From Methylocella silvestris BL2 (GTDB lineage: Bacteria; Pseudomonadota; Alphaproteobacteria; Rhizobiales; Beijerinckiaceae), in the NCBI RefSeq assembly GCF_000021745.1, contig NC_011666.1:3437001-3501000 (forward strand): DNA of 64,000 nucleotides, given 5' to 3'. A program made the position numbers and the translations under genes. Positions 8,959 to 17,825 of this stretch are shown in pieces; positions within the stretch are counted from its first letter, which is position 1; every line of letters starts with the position of its first letter. A model generated the notes under the pieces. That model ran no database searches. It saw only the letters and a program-made list of their open reading frames with translations, and was not told where the DNA came from.

Positions 8959-9399
8959 TTAAGGCGTCGCTTTGATTGCGGCGCCGGACGATTCCGACAC
9001 CAGCGCGACCTTGACGTAGCCCGCCGAATTGATGAGCCCCATGATTTCGATAACCTTGCCATAGGAAACGGATTTGTCGCCGCGCACGTGAATGCGGCGC
9101 TCCTTGCTTTCCGCGTTTTCGCCGAGCACCAGAATGAGCTCGTCGGCTGCGACTTCCCGCTGATCGACGAAATATTTGCCCTCTGAGTTGATGCTCACGG
9201 CGATCGGCTGCTTCTGATCGACCAGCGGCTTCGTCTGCGCCTTTGGAAGGTCGATCGGAACGCCTGTCGCCATCATCGGCGCCGCCACCATGAAGACGAT
9301 CAGCAGGACGAGCATCACATCGACGAGGGGCGTCACATTCATGTCGCTCATGGGCGGCGCATCGAAGTCGCCGTCGTTCTTACGCAGCGCGAAGGCCAT
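8959..9399 (-). CDS. exbD: ExbD-type biopolymer transport protein
   Basis: A protein of about 146 residues forming the ExbD part of the proton-driven ExbB-ExbD motor for TonB. It has a short cytoplasmic N-terminus, one membrane helix with the essential aspartate in TPLVDVMLVLLIVFMVAAP, and a periplasmic domain with the typical IDLPKAQ segment. The ATG at 9399 has GGAG upstream and overlaps the end of exbB by 20 bases, so translation is likely coupled. It is last in the order tonB, exbB, exbD. Confidence 0.93.
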   Translation of the reverse strand: MAFALRKNDGDFDAPPMSDMNVTPLVDVMLVLLIVFMVAAPMMATGVPIDLPKAQTKPLVDQKQPIAVSINSEGKYFVDQREVAADELILVLGENAESKERRIHVRGDKSVSYGKVIEIMGLINSAGYVKVALVSESSGAAIKATP

Positions 9400-10123
9400 T
9401 GCGGTCTCCTTTCTTGGAGAGTTGACGGGAAAGCTCAACCTCGAACACGCCAATGAATGCGTTGAGGCGCTTGCCATATCTGCCGATGTCGGCGCCGATG
9501 CGATTGTAGAAGACAACCGCCGGTATGGCTGCGACGAGACCGAGCGCGGTGGCGAAGAGGGCCTCGGCGATGCCGGGCGCCACAACGGCGAGGCTCGTGT
9601 TGTTCGACGCGGCGATGCCCTGGAACGAGGTCATGATGCCCCAAACCGTTCCGAACAGGCCGACGAAAGGCGCGACGGCGCCGATCGTCGCGAGACCCGG
9701 CAGGCGGCTCTGCAGATGATCGAGCGCATTGATGCTGGCCAATTGTCCGACGCGGTGCACCCGCTCCTGAAGGCTGTCGCGCTGTCCTTCCGATTGGGTC
9801 AGCTCGGCGGAGCGGCTATGCTCCTCCACCATCGCCTTGTAGACGGTTACGAAGGGGTCGGTTCCCGCAGCCTGCTGGAAGCTTTCGGCGACCGAGGCGA
9901 TCGGCAATCCAGCCTGTATGCTCGCGATCAGTTTGTCGGCGCGCTTTTGCAGCAGATGCAGGCGAATGAGCTTGTCAAAAATGACCGCCCAACCCCAGGC
10001 CGAAGCCAAGATGAGGATGATCATGACGCTCTTCACGATCGTGTCTGACTGTGAGAATAATTCGATCGGGGACAGGCCGTGTGAGGCCGCCGCGGCGGCC
10101 GCGGCGTCGATTGGATCCGCCAT
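9380..10123 (-). CDS. exbB: ExbB/TolQ-type motor protein
   Basis: A 247-residue inner-membrane protein of the MotA/TolQ/ExbB family. Three membrane segments are visible at about residues 25-50, 140-165 and 180-205. Between the latter lies the conserved [17 protein letters not shown] region. An AAGGAGAG ribosome-binding site precedes the ATG. With ExbD it uses the proton gradient to energise TonB; the client is probably one or both TonB-dependent receptors in this window. Confidence 0.93.
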   Translation of the reverse strand: MADPIDAAAAAAASHGLSPIELFSQSDTIVKSVMIILILASAWGWAVIFDKLIRLHLLQKRADKLIASIQAGLPIASVAESFQQAAGTDPFVTVYKAMVEEHSRSAELTQSEGQRDSLQERVHRVGQLASINALDHLQSRLPGLATIGAVAPFVGLFGTVWGIMTSFQGIAASNNTSLAVVAPGIAEALFATALGLVAAIPAVVFYNRIGADIGRYGKRLNAFIGVFEVELSRQLSKKGDRNGLRAA

Positions 10124-10174
10124 CGTGAAGCTCTCCTTAATATTTGGGCAAGGGTGATGAATGAAGCCTGCGGC

Positions 10175-10951
10175 TCATCGGAAGACGATGGCGCCGGAGA
10201 GGGATGCGGGACGCGCCAGGCCCGTGGCGGGGAATGGCGCCGCGCGGGACAGCGCCTGCGCCGCCGCCGTGTCGAACGCCGCGTTGCCCGAACGTGAGAG
10301 GCTTTGCGACATCACGGCGCCGGATGGCGATATGACGATGTGATAGGCGACGCGGGCCGATTCATGCCTCGCGAGAGCGGCGCGGGGAACGACGCCGGCG
10401 GCCGCGCGGGAGATGCGGGCGTGAACCTGATTGGCGTAGCCCGACGCGATCGCGTTGGGCGGGACGATCGCCGGCCCCGCGCGGGCCGGCGCCGGCGGTT
10501 GAGCGACATGGGTCGGCCGCTCGACTGGCTTGCGTTCGACCGTTTTTGGCTTTGGCTTCGGCGGCGGAGGCTTTGGCGCCACAGGCGCGACCGCGGGCTC
10601 CTCGGCGACGGGCGGGGGCGGTTCGTCGGGCGGGGGCGGCTCGGGCGGCGTTTCAGCCGCGACCGGCGGCTCTTCCACAGGCGGCGGCTCCTCAACCGGC
10701 GCAGGCGGAACTTCCGGCGGCAGCATGACCAGTTCGACGGCGTCCTCCTGCACGGGCGGCGCCGGACGCGCGGTGTAGAGAGCGACGGAGCCAAGAGCCA
10801 ACGCGTAGAGCGCGATCGCCGCCGCCTGCGCAGGATATGACGGCCTGGCGGGGCGCAGGGTCAGAATGGACTGGGCGCCTTTGGCGTTGTCCTGCGGCGA
10901 TGGTTCGAATGCGTCAAAACCTAGAGGGGCTGTTGCGAGAGCTGAGCTCAT
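10175..10951 (-). CDS. tonB: TonB energy transducer
   Basis: A 258-residue TonB. It has a cytoplasmic N-terminus, one membrane anchor (about residues 42-60, AAAIALYALALGSVALY), a long Pro/Glu-rich then Pro/Lys-rich periplasmic spacer (about 70-150), and a C-terminal TonB domain from about residue 170 with VAYHIVISPSGAVMSQSLSRSG. This layout is diagnostic. It is the first gene of the tonB-exbB-exbD unit. A motif shared with two other promoters of this module lies upstream (see 10991-10999). Confidence 0.93.
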   Translation of the reverse strand: MSSALATAPLGFDAFEPSPQDNAKGAQSILTLRPARPSYPAQAAAIALYALALGSVALYTARPAPPVQEDAVELVMLPPEVPPAPVEEPPPVEEPPVAAETPPEPPPPDEPPPPVAEEPAVAPVAPKPPPPKPKPKTVERKPVERPTHVAQPPAPARAGPAIVPPNAIASGYANQVHARISRAAAGVVPRAALARHESARVAYHIVISPSGAVMSQSLSRSGNAAFDTAAAQALSRAAPFPATGLARPASLSGAIVFR

Positions 10952-10990
10952 ATCGGTGATGATCCTGTCCGGGCCCGCTCGGGGCAGTTC

Positions 10991-10999
10991 AATAGTCTA
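10991..10999 (-). promoter_or_regulatory. Candidate operator shared by tonB, XRE-cupin and receptor genes
   Basis: On the minus strand this site reads TAGACTATT. It lies 40 bases before tonB in an AT-rich patch, between tonB and the divergent Rrf2 gene. Related sequences occur before the XRE-cupin gene (TTGACTATAT, 11868-11877) and before the TonB-dependent receptor (TAGACTTTAT, 12923-12932). A shared iron- or Fe-S-responsive site for the adjacent Rrf2 protein is possible but unproven. Confidence 0.3.
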
Positions 11000-11205
11000 T
11001 AAATCTAGTAGTTTGATGGTCAAGCTATTTTTGAGCCGCAGGCTGAATCGGGGCCTTGGCCGGCGCGGCGGGAGCCGCGGCGACAGGGCTGAATTTGCAG
11101 GAATTTCCAATATCTCTTAAGGGTTATCGCGCGCCGCCGAGGCGTGGCGGCAGGGGCCGGCGTCCCGCTGCGCCAGCGGCGCACTAACCCCTTCCAGGGC
11201 GCCAT

Positions 11206-11640
11206 ATGCTGTCGAATAAAGGAAAATATGGCCTGAAGGCGTTGATACATTTGGCGGTCTTTGAGGGGCCATGCCTTGCCGCCGATATCGCCGCCCACAA
11301 TCAAATTCCACGCAAATTTCTCGACGCCATTTTGCTTGAGCTGCGAAAAGCCGGCATCCTTAACAGCAAGAAGGGCAAGGGCGGCGGCTATCATCTCGCG
11401 CGCCCGGCAGACAAGATCACCGCTGGCCAGATCATCCGTATCCTCGACGGGCCGCTGGCGCCGATCGCCTGCGCCAGCCGCACGGCCTATCGGAAATGTC
11501 TGGATTGCCCGGACGAAGAGGCCTGCGCCGTGCGCGATCTGATGCTGGACGTGCGCGACTCGATGGCGCTCATTCTTGACCGCACGAGCATCGCCGCCCT
11601 GAGCAAGCGGGGAAATCGCGACAACTTGCCGCTTCGCTAG
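11206..11640 (+). CDS. Rrf2 family regulator with clustered cysteines
   Basis: A 144-residue winged-helix repressor of the Rrf2 family. The N-terminal KGKYGLKALIHLA and the recognition region IPRKFLDAILLELRKAGI followed by SKKGKGGGYHLAR are characteristic. Four cysteines follow in the order C-x8-C-x2-C-x5-C (about residues 91-109), a pattern consistent with an Fe-S or redox sensor. It is transcribed divergently from tonB, so control of the TonB system by iron or redox state is a reasonable inference. It is not close enough to IscR or RirA for me to give it a name. Confidence 0.88.
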   Translation: MLSNKGKYGLKALIHLAVFEGPCLAADIAAHNQIPRKFLDAILLELRKAGILNSKKGKGGGYHLARPADKITAGQIIRILDGPLAPIACASRTAYRKCLDCPDEEACAVRDLMLDVRDSMALILDRTSIAALSKRGNRDNLPLR

Positions 11641-11690
11641 ATCACGATGATCTTGGAATCCAAGCGATCCAAATCGTGAATGTGATCGAT
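11641..11690. repeat. Dispersed intergenic palindromic element, copy 1
   Basis: Directly after the Rrf2 stop, an imperfect palindrome containing GATGATCTTGGAATCCAAG and GATCCAAATCGTGA resembles the perfect palindrome at 16346-16376. Similar elements are scattered in Hyphomicrobiales genomes in my experience. It may also act as a transcription end. Confidence 0.45.
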
Positions 11691-11867
11691 CGAACACATT
11701 GGAGCGTGATGTCGTCCTGAAAAGCCTTGATGCTTTTCGGCGCCGTGATCGAGCGCGCAAAGGCTTGGAGCGCCCGACACACAAGCCAAAAATTCATAGG
11801 TCGAGGCGTTTGCGAGCTTGACCGGCCGTCATTGATCAGCCTTTATTCGATTAGTCCATAAAATCGA

Positions 11868-11877
11868 TTGACTATAT
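11868..11877 (+). promoter_or_regulatory. AT-rich promoter/operator before XRE-cupin gene
   Basis: The stretch from 11850 to 11882 contains TAGTC (11852-11856), its inverted copy GACTA (11870-11874) and TATAAT (11877-11882), which overlaps the first ATG. TTGACTATAT at 11868-11877 resembles the sites near tonB and the receptor gene. Confidence 0.35.
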
Positions 11878-11880
11878 ATA

Positions 11881-12522
11881 ATGAATAGCGCGCCAGATGA
11901 AATGAAGGTCAAACGCCGCTCCGCCGCCGACGCCCGCGCTCCGTCTCCCCCGACGGATTTCGGATTGAGCATCAGCGAGCGCCTGCGCCTTCTCATGCAG
12001 CGCAAGGGCCGCTCCATCGAAGCGCTCGCCGCCGCCTCTGGCCTTGCCAGAAACAAGCTCGACGCGGTCGCTGCGGGGGAGGCCGCTCCCACCATCAACC
12101 TTGTGTGGAAGATCGCGAATGCGCTCGGCGTCCCGTTCGGCAGCCTGGTCGCCGCGCGCAAGCGGGGCGGAAACATCGTGCTGCGCAAAGCGACGGAGAA
12201 GGTCTATTTCTCGAACGATGGGCGTCTCACCTCGCGCCCGCTGCTTCCGCATGACTGCAAGCGGCTCGTCGAATTCTACGAGATGACGATCGCGCCCGAT
12301 TATGTGGCGCGGTCGGAGGCCCATGGCGCGGGGACGCTCGAAAGCCTCGTCGTCGTTCGCGGAGAGGTGGCGATCGTTGTCGGAAAAGAGGCCTCCCAAC
12401 GCCTTAAAGAAGGGGACGCCATGACCTTTGAGGCCGATGTTCCCCACAGTTATCACAACCTCGGATCGACCGAGGCGCTTCTTTATCTCGTCATGTCCTA
12501 CGTTAATTTGGCGAGTTTCTAG
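11881..12522 (+). CDS. XRE family regulator with C-terminal cupin domain
   Basis: A protein of up to 213 residues. A helix-turn-helix of the XRE type covers about residues 30-85 (LSISERLRLLMQRKGRSI through IANALGVPFGSL), and a cupin sensor domain covers about 120-210, with GTLESLVVVRGEVAIVVG and a histidine in ADVPHSYHNLG. This architecture is typical of MerR-independent small-molecule-responsive repressors. The first ATG overlaps a TATAAT-like box, so the ATG at 11902 or a later one may be the true start. It sits between the Rrf2 and receptor genes. Confidence 0.85.
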   Translation: MNSAPDEMKVKRRSAADARAPSPPTDFGLSISERLRLLMQRKGRSIEALAAASGLARNKLDAVAAGEAAPTINLVWKIANALGVPFGSLVAARKRGGNIVLRKATEKVYFSNDGRLTSRPLLPHDCKRLVEFYEMTIAPDYVARSEAHGAGTLESLVVVRGEVAIVVGKEASQRLKEGDAMTFEADVPHSYHNLGSTEALLYLVMSYVNLASF

Positions 12523-12995
12523 AGCGTCGTGCAGCCAAGCGGACGCATTTTCCTCGCCAAGATGCGCAAATTAACAAATCGGGATCATCTGGCCCGCGCA
12601 CCGCGCCAAGCCGGCCAAAGGTCGATTCGTCCGGCGGCAGGCGGTCGATTGCAATTGGCTTCGCGTCGCCGAAGCCGTGGATGACCGACCTCATATTCAG
12701 CTCTCGTGTTCAATCCGGCGCCCTGCGCGAGCCCCCGACTCCCTTCCCCGCCGTCTGACGATATGGAACCTCCGAGACCGGCAAGGAATGCGCCCGCAGT
12801 TAAATTCTCGCGGAGGCGGATTCTGGAGAAGGTTTCGGTCGGCCTGCAACAGCGCTGTGACTTTTTTGCAAGAGCCCCTTTCCAACGCAGCCGGAAGGGA
12901 CACTATAAATTGACAAAATTGGTAGACTTTATCAGTTTCTAGCCCGGAGCTTCGCTATGGCCAACACGGCCGCGTAAGCGAAACGGAGCGCAATA
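12523..12995. other. Intergenic region before TonB-dependent receptor
   Basis: No convincing gene is visible in these 473 bases. The right half is AT-rich around 12900-12945, with TTGACA at 12910-12915 and TAGACTTTAT at 12923-12932, the third copy of the motif shared with the tonB and XRE-cupin promoters. GGAG lies before the receptor ATG. Confidence 0.4.
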
Positions 12996-15443
12996 ATGAA
13001 GACAACAACCCTACCGCCGCCTGTGTCGCGCGTCGGCATTCCCCTGTTGCTGGCCATCGCGGCGTCGTCAGGCGCGTTCGCGCAAACGGCGCAGCCCGCG
13101 GCCGAAGCCCATGTCGAAGACGTCGTGGTGACAGCTCCAGCGGAACCCGAGTCGAGCGATGTCGCAGCCTTCTCCGAAAAGCAGGCGACGAAATATCAGG
13201 AGACGCCTCAGGCTGTGACGGTCATCACCGAACAGCAGCTTCAAAATCTTCAGATTACCAATTTGCAGGGCGCGCAAAAACTCGCGCCGAGCCTGAACTA
13301 CAAGTTCAGCAATGTTCGCAATCTGACCATCAATATCCGCGGCTTCGGCGCCGCCTCCTCCGACGCCACGGACGCCATCTTCGGCGGCGTGCCGATCTAC
13401 ATAGACGGCGTCTATCAGCCGCGTCCGGGCCAGGCGGTTTTCGACGTGCCAGATCTCGTCGGCGTTGAAGTGCTGAAAGGTCCGCAAGGAACCTCAGGCG
13501 GCCAGGACAGCACGGGCGGCGCGGTCAAACTGACGACGGCGCTGCCGAGCTTCGTCACACAGCAGCTCGTCGAGGCCTCATATGGCAGCTACAACCAGGT
13601 GCAGTTCAAAGGCAGCGCCACCGGCGCGATCGCTGGAAGCGACAAATTCGCGTTCCGGCTGGCTGTCTTCAGCAATGACCACGAGGGCTATGTCCAGAAT
13701 TACGGCGGATATGGCGGTCAGAACTACAATGACTGGCATTCCAAGGGCGCGCGCGGCCAAATCCTCTACCAGCCCGACGAGAATCTCTCGGTTCGGCTGA
13801 TCTTCGACTATTCACACGTCAATCAGGTGTGCTGCCGCGAAGTGCTGGCGGGCGTCGCGACGCAGCGCGCGAATGGCGCAATCGTCGCGAACAATTTCTT
13901 CCAGCGCGCGGGCGCAGTCGGCTTCACCTTGCCGATTCCCTTTGCCGGGCCTCAGGACTATTTGCTGGCGCGCAACGGATATCAGCAGACTGCGCAGGAA
14001 ACCTATGGCGCCGCCGCCAACATCAACTACACATTCAACGGATTTAACCTCAGCTCCATCACCTCGTTCCGCGGATGGGATTTTCATCCGAACAACAGAA
14101 GCAATGTCGGAACGATGGATCTCATTACGAATACCAACGGACATATCACTCAACGGTCGGTGACGCAGGATCTCAAGCTCACGCTGCCAAAATCAGACAC
14201 TTTCGATGGCTTCTTTGGCGTATTCTATCTCTATGAGCAGCTTTATGATTGGGGCCTGACGACCTATGGCTCTAACGCGGGCGCCTTTTACGGGGCTCCC
14301 GGCAATTCAAGGGCGCTCAACAACGCAATATATAATTTGCTCGGACGGCAGACCTACGACAATCCGCAAACGAACGAGGTCGCTCCCTATGTTCAGGGGA
14401 CATGGCACGCAACGCCAGAGCTCGATATAACCGGCGGCGCGCGCTATTCCTACTACGACAAGACCTCCTTGTTTCGCCAGTATCGTTTCAGCAGCCTCAA
14501 TCTGTCCGGATTTACCGCCGCGCAGCGCGCGACGGCGATTTCCGCGCTAAATTCATTCATCGGCGCCGACAATCAATTCAGCGCCGATACGAATCACAGC
14601 TTCTTCTCGGCGCTCGCATCGGCAAGCTACAAGTTTACGCCGGACGTCTACGGCTACGTCACTTATGCGAGGGGCGGCCGCGACGGAGGCCCCAACCCTT
14701 CAGCCAATTTACCGACGGGTACGCCGACGACCGTGCTTCCGGAGTCGGTCGATAGTTTTGAAACAGGCGTCAAAGCCCAGTTCCTCGATGGCCGCCTGCT
14801 GACGAACGTCGCCGCCTTTGCGATGGTCAACCACAATTACATCACGAATTTCTCCCGCTTGTCGGCCTCCGGATCGACGATAAGCTATCTTGCCAACGCC
14901 GACAGCGCGATCTCGCGCGGCTTCGAGGCCGATATCCGCTACCAGCCCTTTGAGGGCCTCAGCACCTATGCGTCGGTCACCTATGACGACGCCTATTATG
15001 GATCGTTCGACAAGGCGCCATGCCCTTATGAACTCGCTCTCACCAGTCAGACCACCTGCAGTCTGACAGGACGGCGTCTTTCCCTGACGCCAAGATGGGC
15101 GGCCGCAGGCGGCGCAGAATACAGCCGCAATCTCGGTCAGGTTCTCGAAATTCTTCCAAAACCTCTGGTCGGCTATATCGGCGCGGATGTCACGTTTCAG
15201 ACCAGCACCTACTCGAACACGGACGATTCGATCTACAGCGTCGTGCCGTCCTATGCGTTGCTCAACTTGCATGCCGGTTTCAAATTCGACGACGGCAGCT
15301 GGGATCTGGCGGCTTGGGTCCATAACGCGGCAAACCTTCACTACTGGACCAATGTTTCCGCGACGGTTCTGCCGGGCGGGCTGATCGGCGGCAATGTCGG
15401 CGACCCTCTCACAGCGGGCGTCACCTTGCGGGCCAAGCTTTGA
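12996..15443 (+). CDS. TonB-dependent outer-membrane receptor (first)
   Basis: An 815-residue receptor. A signal peptide ends near GAFAQ, and a TonB-box-like VEDVVVTAP follows. The plug domain (about 60-180) contains QETPQAVTVITEQQLQ, NLTINIRGFG and the end motif GVEVLKGPQGTSGG. The rest is a 22-strand barrel ending in the aromatic-rich C-terminus TAGVTLRAKL, somewhat unusual because the last residue is leucine rather than aromatic. The ligand cannot be read; the linked TonB motor, Rrf2 and cupin regulators favour iron chelate or haem uptake. A cysteine pair (VCCREV) sits in an extracellular loop at about residue 280. Confidence 0.92.
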   Translation: MKTTTLPPPVSRVGIPLLLAIAASSGAFAQTAQPAAEAHVEDVVVTAPAEPESSDVAAFSEKQATKYQETPQAVTVITEQQLQNLQITNLQGAQKLAPSLNYKFSNVRNLTINIRGFGAASSDATDAIFGGVPIYIDGVYQPRPGQAVFDVPDLVGVEVLKGPQGTSGGQDSTGGAVKLTTALPSFVTQQLVEASYGSYNQVQFKGSATGAIAGSDKFAFRLAVFSNDHEGYVQNYGGYGGQNYNDWHSKGARGQILYQPDENLSVRLIFDYSHVNQVCCREVLAGVATQRANGAIVANNFFQRAGAVGFTLPIPFAGPQDYLLARNGYQQTAQETYGAAANINYTFNGFNLSSITSFRGWDFHPNNRSNVGTMDLITNTNGHITQRSVTQDLKLTLPKSDTFDGFFGVFYLYEQLYDWGLTTYGSNAGAFYGAPGNSRALNNAIYNLLGRQTYDNPQTNEVAPYVQGTWHATPELDITGGARYSYYDKTSLFRQYRFSSLNLSGFTAAQRATAISALNSFIGADNQFSADTNHSFFSALASASYKFTPDVYGYVTYARGGRDGGPNPSANLPTGTPTTVLPESVDSFETGVKAQFLDGRLLTNVAAFAMVNHNYITNFSRLSASGSTISYLANADSAISRGFEADIRYQPFEGLSTYASVTYDDAYYGSFDKAPCPYELALTSQTTCSLTGRRLSLTPRWAAAGGAEYSRNLGQVLEILPKPLVGYIGADVTFQTSTYSNTDDSIYSVVPSYALLNLHAGFKFDDGSWDLAAWVHNAANLHYWTNVSATVLPGGLIGGNVGDPLTAGVTLRAKL

Positions 15444-15498
15444 TAGGCCCCAAGCCGCAATTTCCTCTTTCGAACTCTCATATCCCTGGAGAATAGAA

Positions 15499-16221
15499 AT
15501 GTTTAAGACTCCCTTGTCGGCTTTGGCCGGTCTGCTCGCGCTCGCTGGTCCCTCCCTTGCCGCTGAGCCGCCGCCATCGCCTCCGCCCTTGACCTGGGCC
15601 GGATTTTATCTCGGCGGTCAGGTCGGCTACGGTTGGGGTTCCGATTCCGGCAATGTGACCGGCGGCTTCCCCCTATCGCCGACGATACAGACCGCCTCAA
15701 CTTCGACGCAGACGCAAGGAGCGATCGGCGGCGCGCATATCGGCAACAATTGGCAGATCCAGAATTTCGTGATTGGCCTTGAAGGAGACGTCAACGGAAC
15801 GACGCTGTCGAAGATGTCGACGCCGCTCTTCAACAATTTGTACTTTCCCTATACGCAATCGCCGGTGCAGGGAACGGTTCGCGGTCGCCTCGGCTACGCC
15901 TTGGATCGCACGCTGCTCTACGCGACGGGAGGTCTCGCTTACGGTTGGATTCACAACGACTACAATATCTTTGGAAGCAGGAGCAGTTTTTCGACGACCA
16001 AGGCGGGCTGGACGATCGGCGGAGGCGTCGAATTCGCCGTCAATGACAATTGGTCGGTGAGGGCAGAGTATCGCTACACAAGGTTCGGCTATTTTAGCGA
16101 TGGGCCGATCGCCTATCCGACGGTATCCCAGAGTCATAGCTCGACGCAGAACCAGCTTCAGGTCGGCTTCAGCTACAAATGGCCGCCCCTCGCGCCCGCA
16201 GCCGTCGTCGCCAAATATTGA
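15499..16221 (+). CDS. Omp25/Omp31-like outer-membrane beta-barrel protein
   Basis: A 240-residue porin-like protein of the family common in Hyphomicrobiales. It has a signal peptide (MFKTPLSALAGLLALAGPSLA), a Pro-rich start, then the family hallmark LTWAGFYLGGQVGYGWG and an eight-stranded barrel with GRLGYALDRTLLYATGGLAYG. It ends in LQVGFSYKW plus a short tail, so the aromatic closing residue is just inside the end. The start at 15499 has GGAG upstream. It follows the receptor by 55 bases and may be cotranscribed; it probably stabilises the outer membrane. Confidence 0.9.
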   Translation: MFKTPLSALAGLLALAGPSLAAEPPPSPPPLTWAGFYLGGQVGYGWGSDSGNVTGGFPLSPTIQTASTSTQTQGAIGGAHIGNNWQIQNFVIGLEGDVNGTTLSKMSTPLFNNLYFPYTQSPVQGTVRGRLGYALDRTLLYATGGLAYGWIHNDYNIFGSRSSFSTTKAGWTIGGGVEFAVNDNWSVRAEYRYTRFGYFSDGPIAYPTVSQSHSSTQNQLQVGFSYKWPPLAPAAVVAKY

Positions 16222-16345
16222 AAGGGACATTGCCCAGAGCATCAAGCGTGAGTACGCGCGGCGGCAGGAGGGCCTAACCTTTGCTGCACTGCGGAATCGG
16301 CGAACTCCAGACAAAGTTGCGGCGTTCGTCTCAAGTTAAATTACG

Positions 16346-16376
16346 ATGATTTTGGATTGAAATTATCCAAAATCAT
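16346..16376. repeat. Perfect intergenic palindrome (dispersed element, copy 2)
   Basis: Arms ATGATTTTGGAT and ATCCAAAATCAT (12 bp, perfect) enclose a seven-base loop. The element lies between the converging Omp25-like and septation-protein genes, where it could end transcription from both sides. Related, less perfect copies lie at 11641-11690 and 44690-44735. Confidence 0.65.
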
Positions 16377-16430
16377 AAATGGCGATCAATTCCCGGTGTT
16401 CGAAGCATCCTGCCGAGCGAGCCTGTTTCC

Positions 16431-17147
16431 TCAAAAATGCTCGGGGGCTTTGGCGGCTTCTTCTTCGTCGAGCCGGTTGCGCATGATGAAAGGCAGCTGG
16501 GCGAAGGTGAACAAAAGCACCAGGATGAACAGGCCCGGGAATTTGAAGGCGACCCAGACGTCGGTGGATTGCGTGCGCCAGACGATCTCATTGAGGCCAG
16601 CCAGCACGAGGAAAAATCCGGCCCAGCGCCAGGTCAGCAGCCGCCAGCCACGCTCGCTGAGGCTCATGGCATGGTCGAACAGGATCGGCAGCACGGGGCG
16701 GCCGATCGCCATTCCGATCAGCAGCGCGGCGCTAAAGCAGATGTAAAGAATCGTCGGCTTCATCTTGATGAAGGTCGCGTCGTGCAAATAAAGCGTCAGC
16801 GCGCCGAAGGCGATGGCCAGCGCCGCGGTGATCAGCGGAACGGCCGGAATGCGCCGCGTCATTGCATAGGAAATGACGAGCGCCACGAGAACGGCGACGA
16901 TCAGCACCAAGGTTGCGGTAAAAAGACCCGCCTGCTCGCCCGCCAGCAGCGCGGGCGGTAAAAACGGCGCGACCAGGGGATGAAACAGCTGCGGCCGCGC
17001 ATTGGCGAAGAAGAACAGAGCCAAGGGCCCGATTTCGAGGCCGAGCTTCAGCCACGGATTTGGATGCGCGGGGCGCGTCGCGCCAGCCTTTGGATGGCGC
17101 TGATCGGAAAGCGGCTTGGGCATTTCGTTCATACGTCCGGGATCCAT
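16431..17147 (-). CDS. YciB/septation protein A family membrane protein
   Basis: A protein of up to 238 residues with five to six membrane segments. The segment LKLGLEIGPLALFFFANAR and the later TRRIPAVPLITAALAIAFGALTLYLHDATFIKMKPTI region match the family known as intracellular septation protein A (YciB). The end region has the conserved NEIVWR and STDVWVAFKFPG. The family has a role in envelope integrity and cell division in some Gammaproteobacteria. The start could be at 17147, 17132 or 17123; ribosome-binding signals do not settle it. The gene stands alone between converging and diverging neighbours. Confidence 0.88.
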   Translation of the reverse strand: MDPGRMNEMPKPLSDQRHPKAGATRPAHPNPWLKLGLEIGPLALFFFANARPQLFHPLVAPFLPPALLAGEQAGLFTATLVLIVAVLVALVISYAMTRRIPAVPLITAALAIAFGALTLYLHDATFIKMKPTILYICFSAALLIGMAIGRPVLPILFDHAMSLSERGWRLLTWRWAGFFLVLAGLNEIVWRTQSTDVWVAFKFPGLFILVLLFTFAQLPFIMRNRLDEEEAAKAPEHF

Positions 17148-17825
17148 TGAATTTCACACTGGCTGCAATTTAGAGCATGCGCGCGAAAAAAAGGAGTTTT
17201 TTCCTATCGTCTGATTTGCAGCGCAAGCGAGCTTACGGTTTCAGCAGGCACCGCCAGTTTGGAAAAGCCAGCGCAGAACCGTCGGCGATCATGGCGCGTA
17301 GCGGCTTGACGGCGCCCTTCGGGAGTTTCGTCAGACGCTCTCGTAAGGAAATTCTCTCAAATAATAGTCCAATAGTCTTCCAGGAAACATAGATTTGTTC
17401 CTGTGCTCTTTCGTTAAGCTGGCCAAAATTAAGTCCCCGTTAGATTTGCAAGTCCTGTGAGACTTGAACCGGGAGCGTCTAGCGTTAATATGAAGCGTAT
17501 TACCTTATAGGCGGCGCTGTTGGCGTTACCTCGCTGAGTGTCCGTTTGGAAAAAACCCGATTTCTTGCAAAGCGCTCATGGTGAGGAGGCTCCCCCTGAA
17601 AGCATCCTCTCATCCCGAGCTTGTCGAAGGGCGACATGCCATCCCTCACGAGATGGCTCCTCAGGATGAGGAGAACCCAATTTCCAAACAGCCGCTGAAG
17701 AAAGGCGACATTGGCCCAACCCGGCGCCTCAAGGAGGCTGGCATGGTTTGTCCTCGCGTTCTTGGTCGATCGCAATCGGCGGCGCTCATTGGCTTGAGGA
17801 CCTGCAACTGTCGCGTGATCCGGCG
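17148..17825. other. Long intergenic region
   Basis: About 680 bases with no gene I can support. AT-rich tracts at 17340-17500 may carry promoters. A palindromic repeat occupies 17575-17671 and is listed separately. Confidence 0.4.
17575..17671. repeat. REP-like imperfect palindromic repeat
   Basis: The outer arms CTCATGGTGAGGAGGC and GGCTCCTCAGGATGAG are near-inverse copies, and the interior holds CATCCCGAGCTTGTCGAAGG. Repeats of this composition are scattered between genes in many Hyphomicrobiales genomes. It is probably a mobile intergenic repeat without its own gene. Confidence 0.6.
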
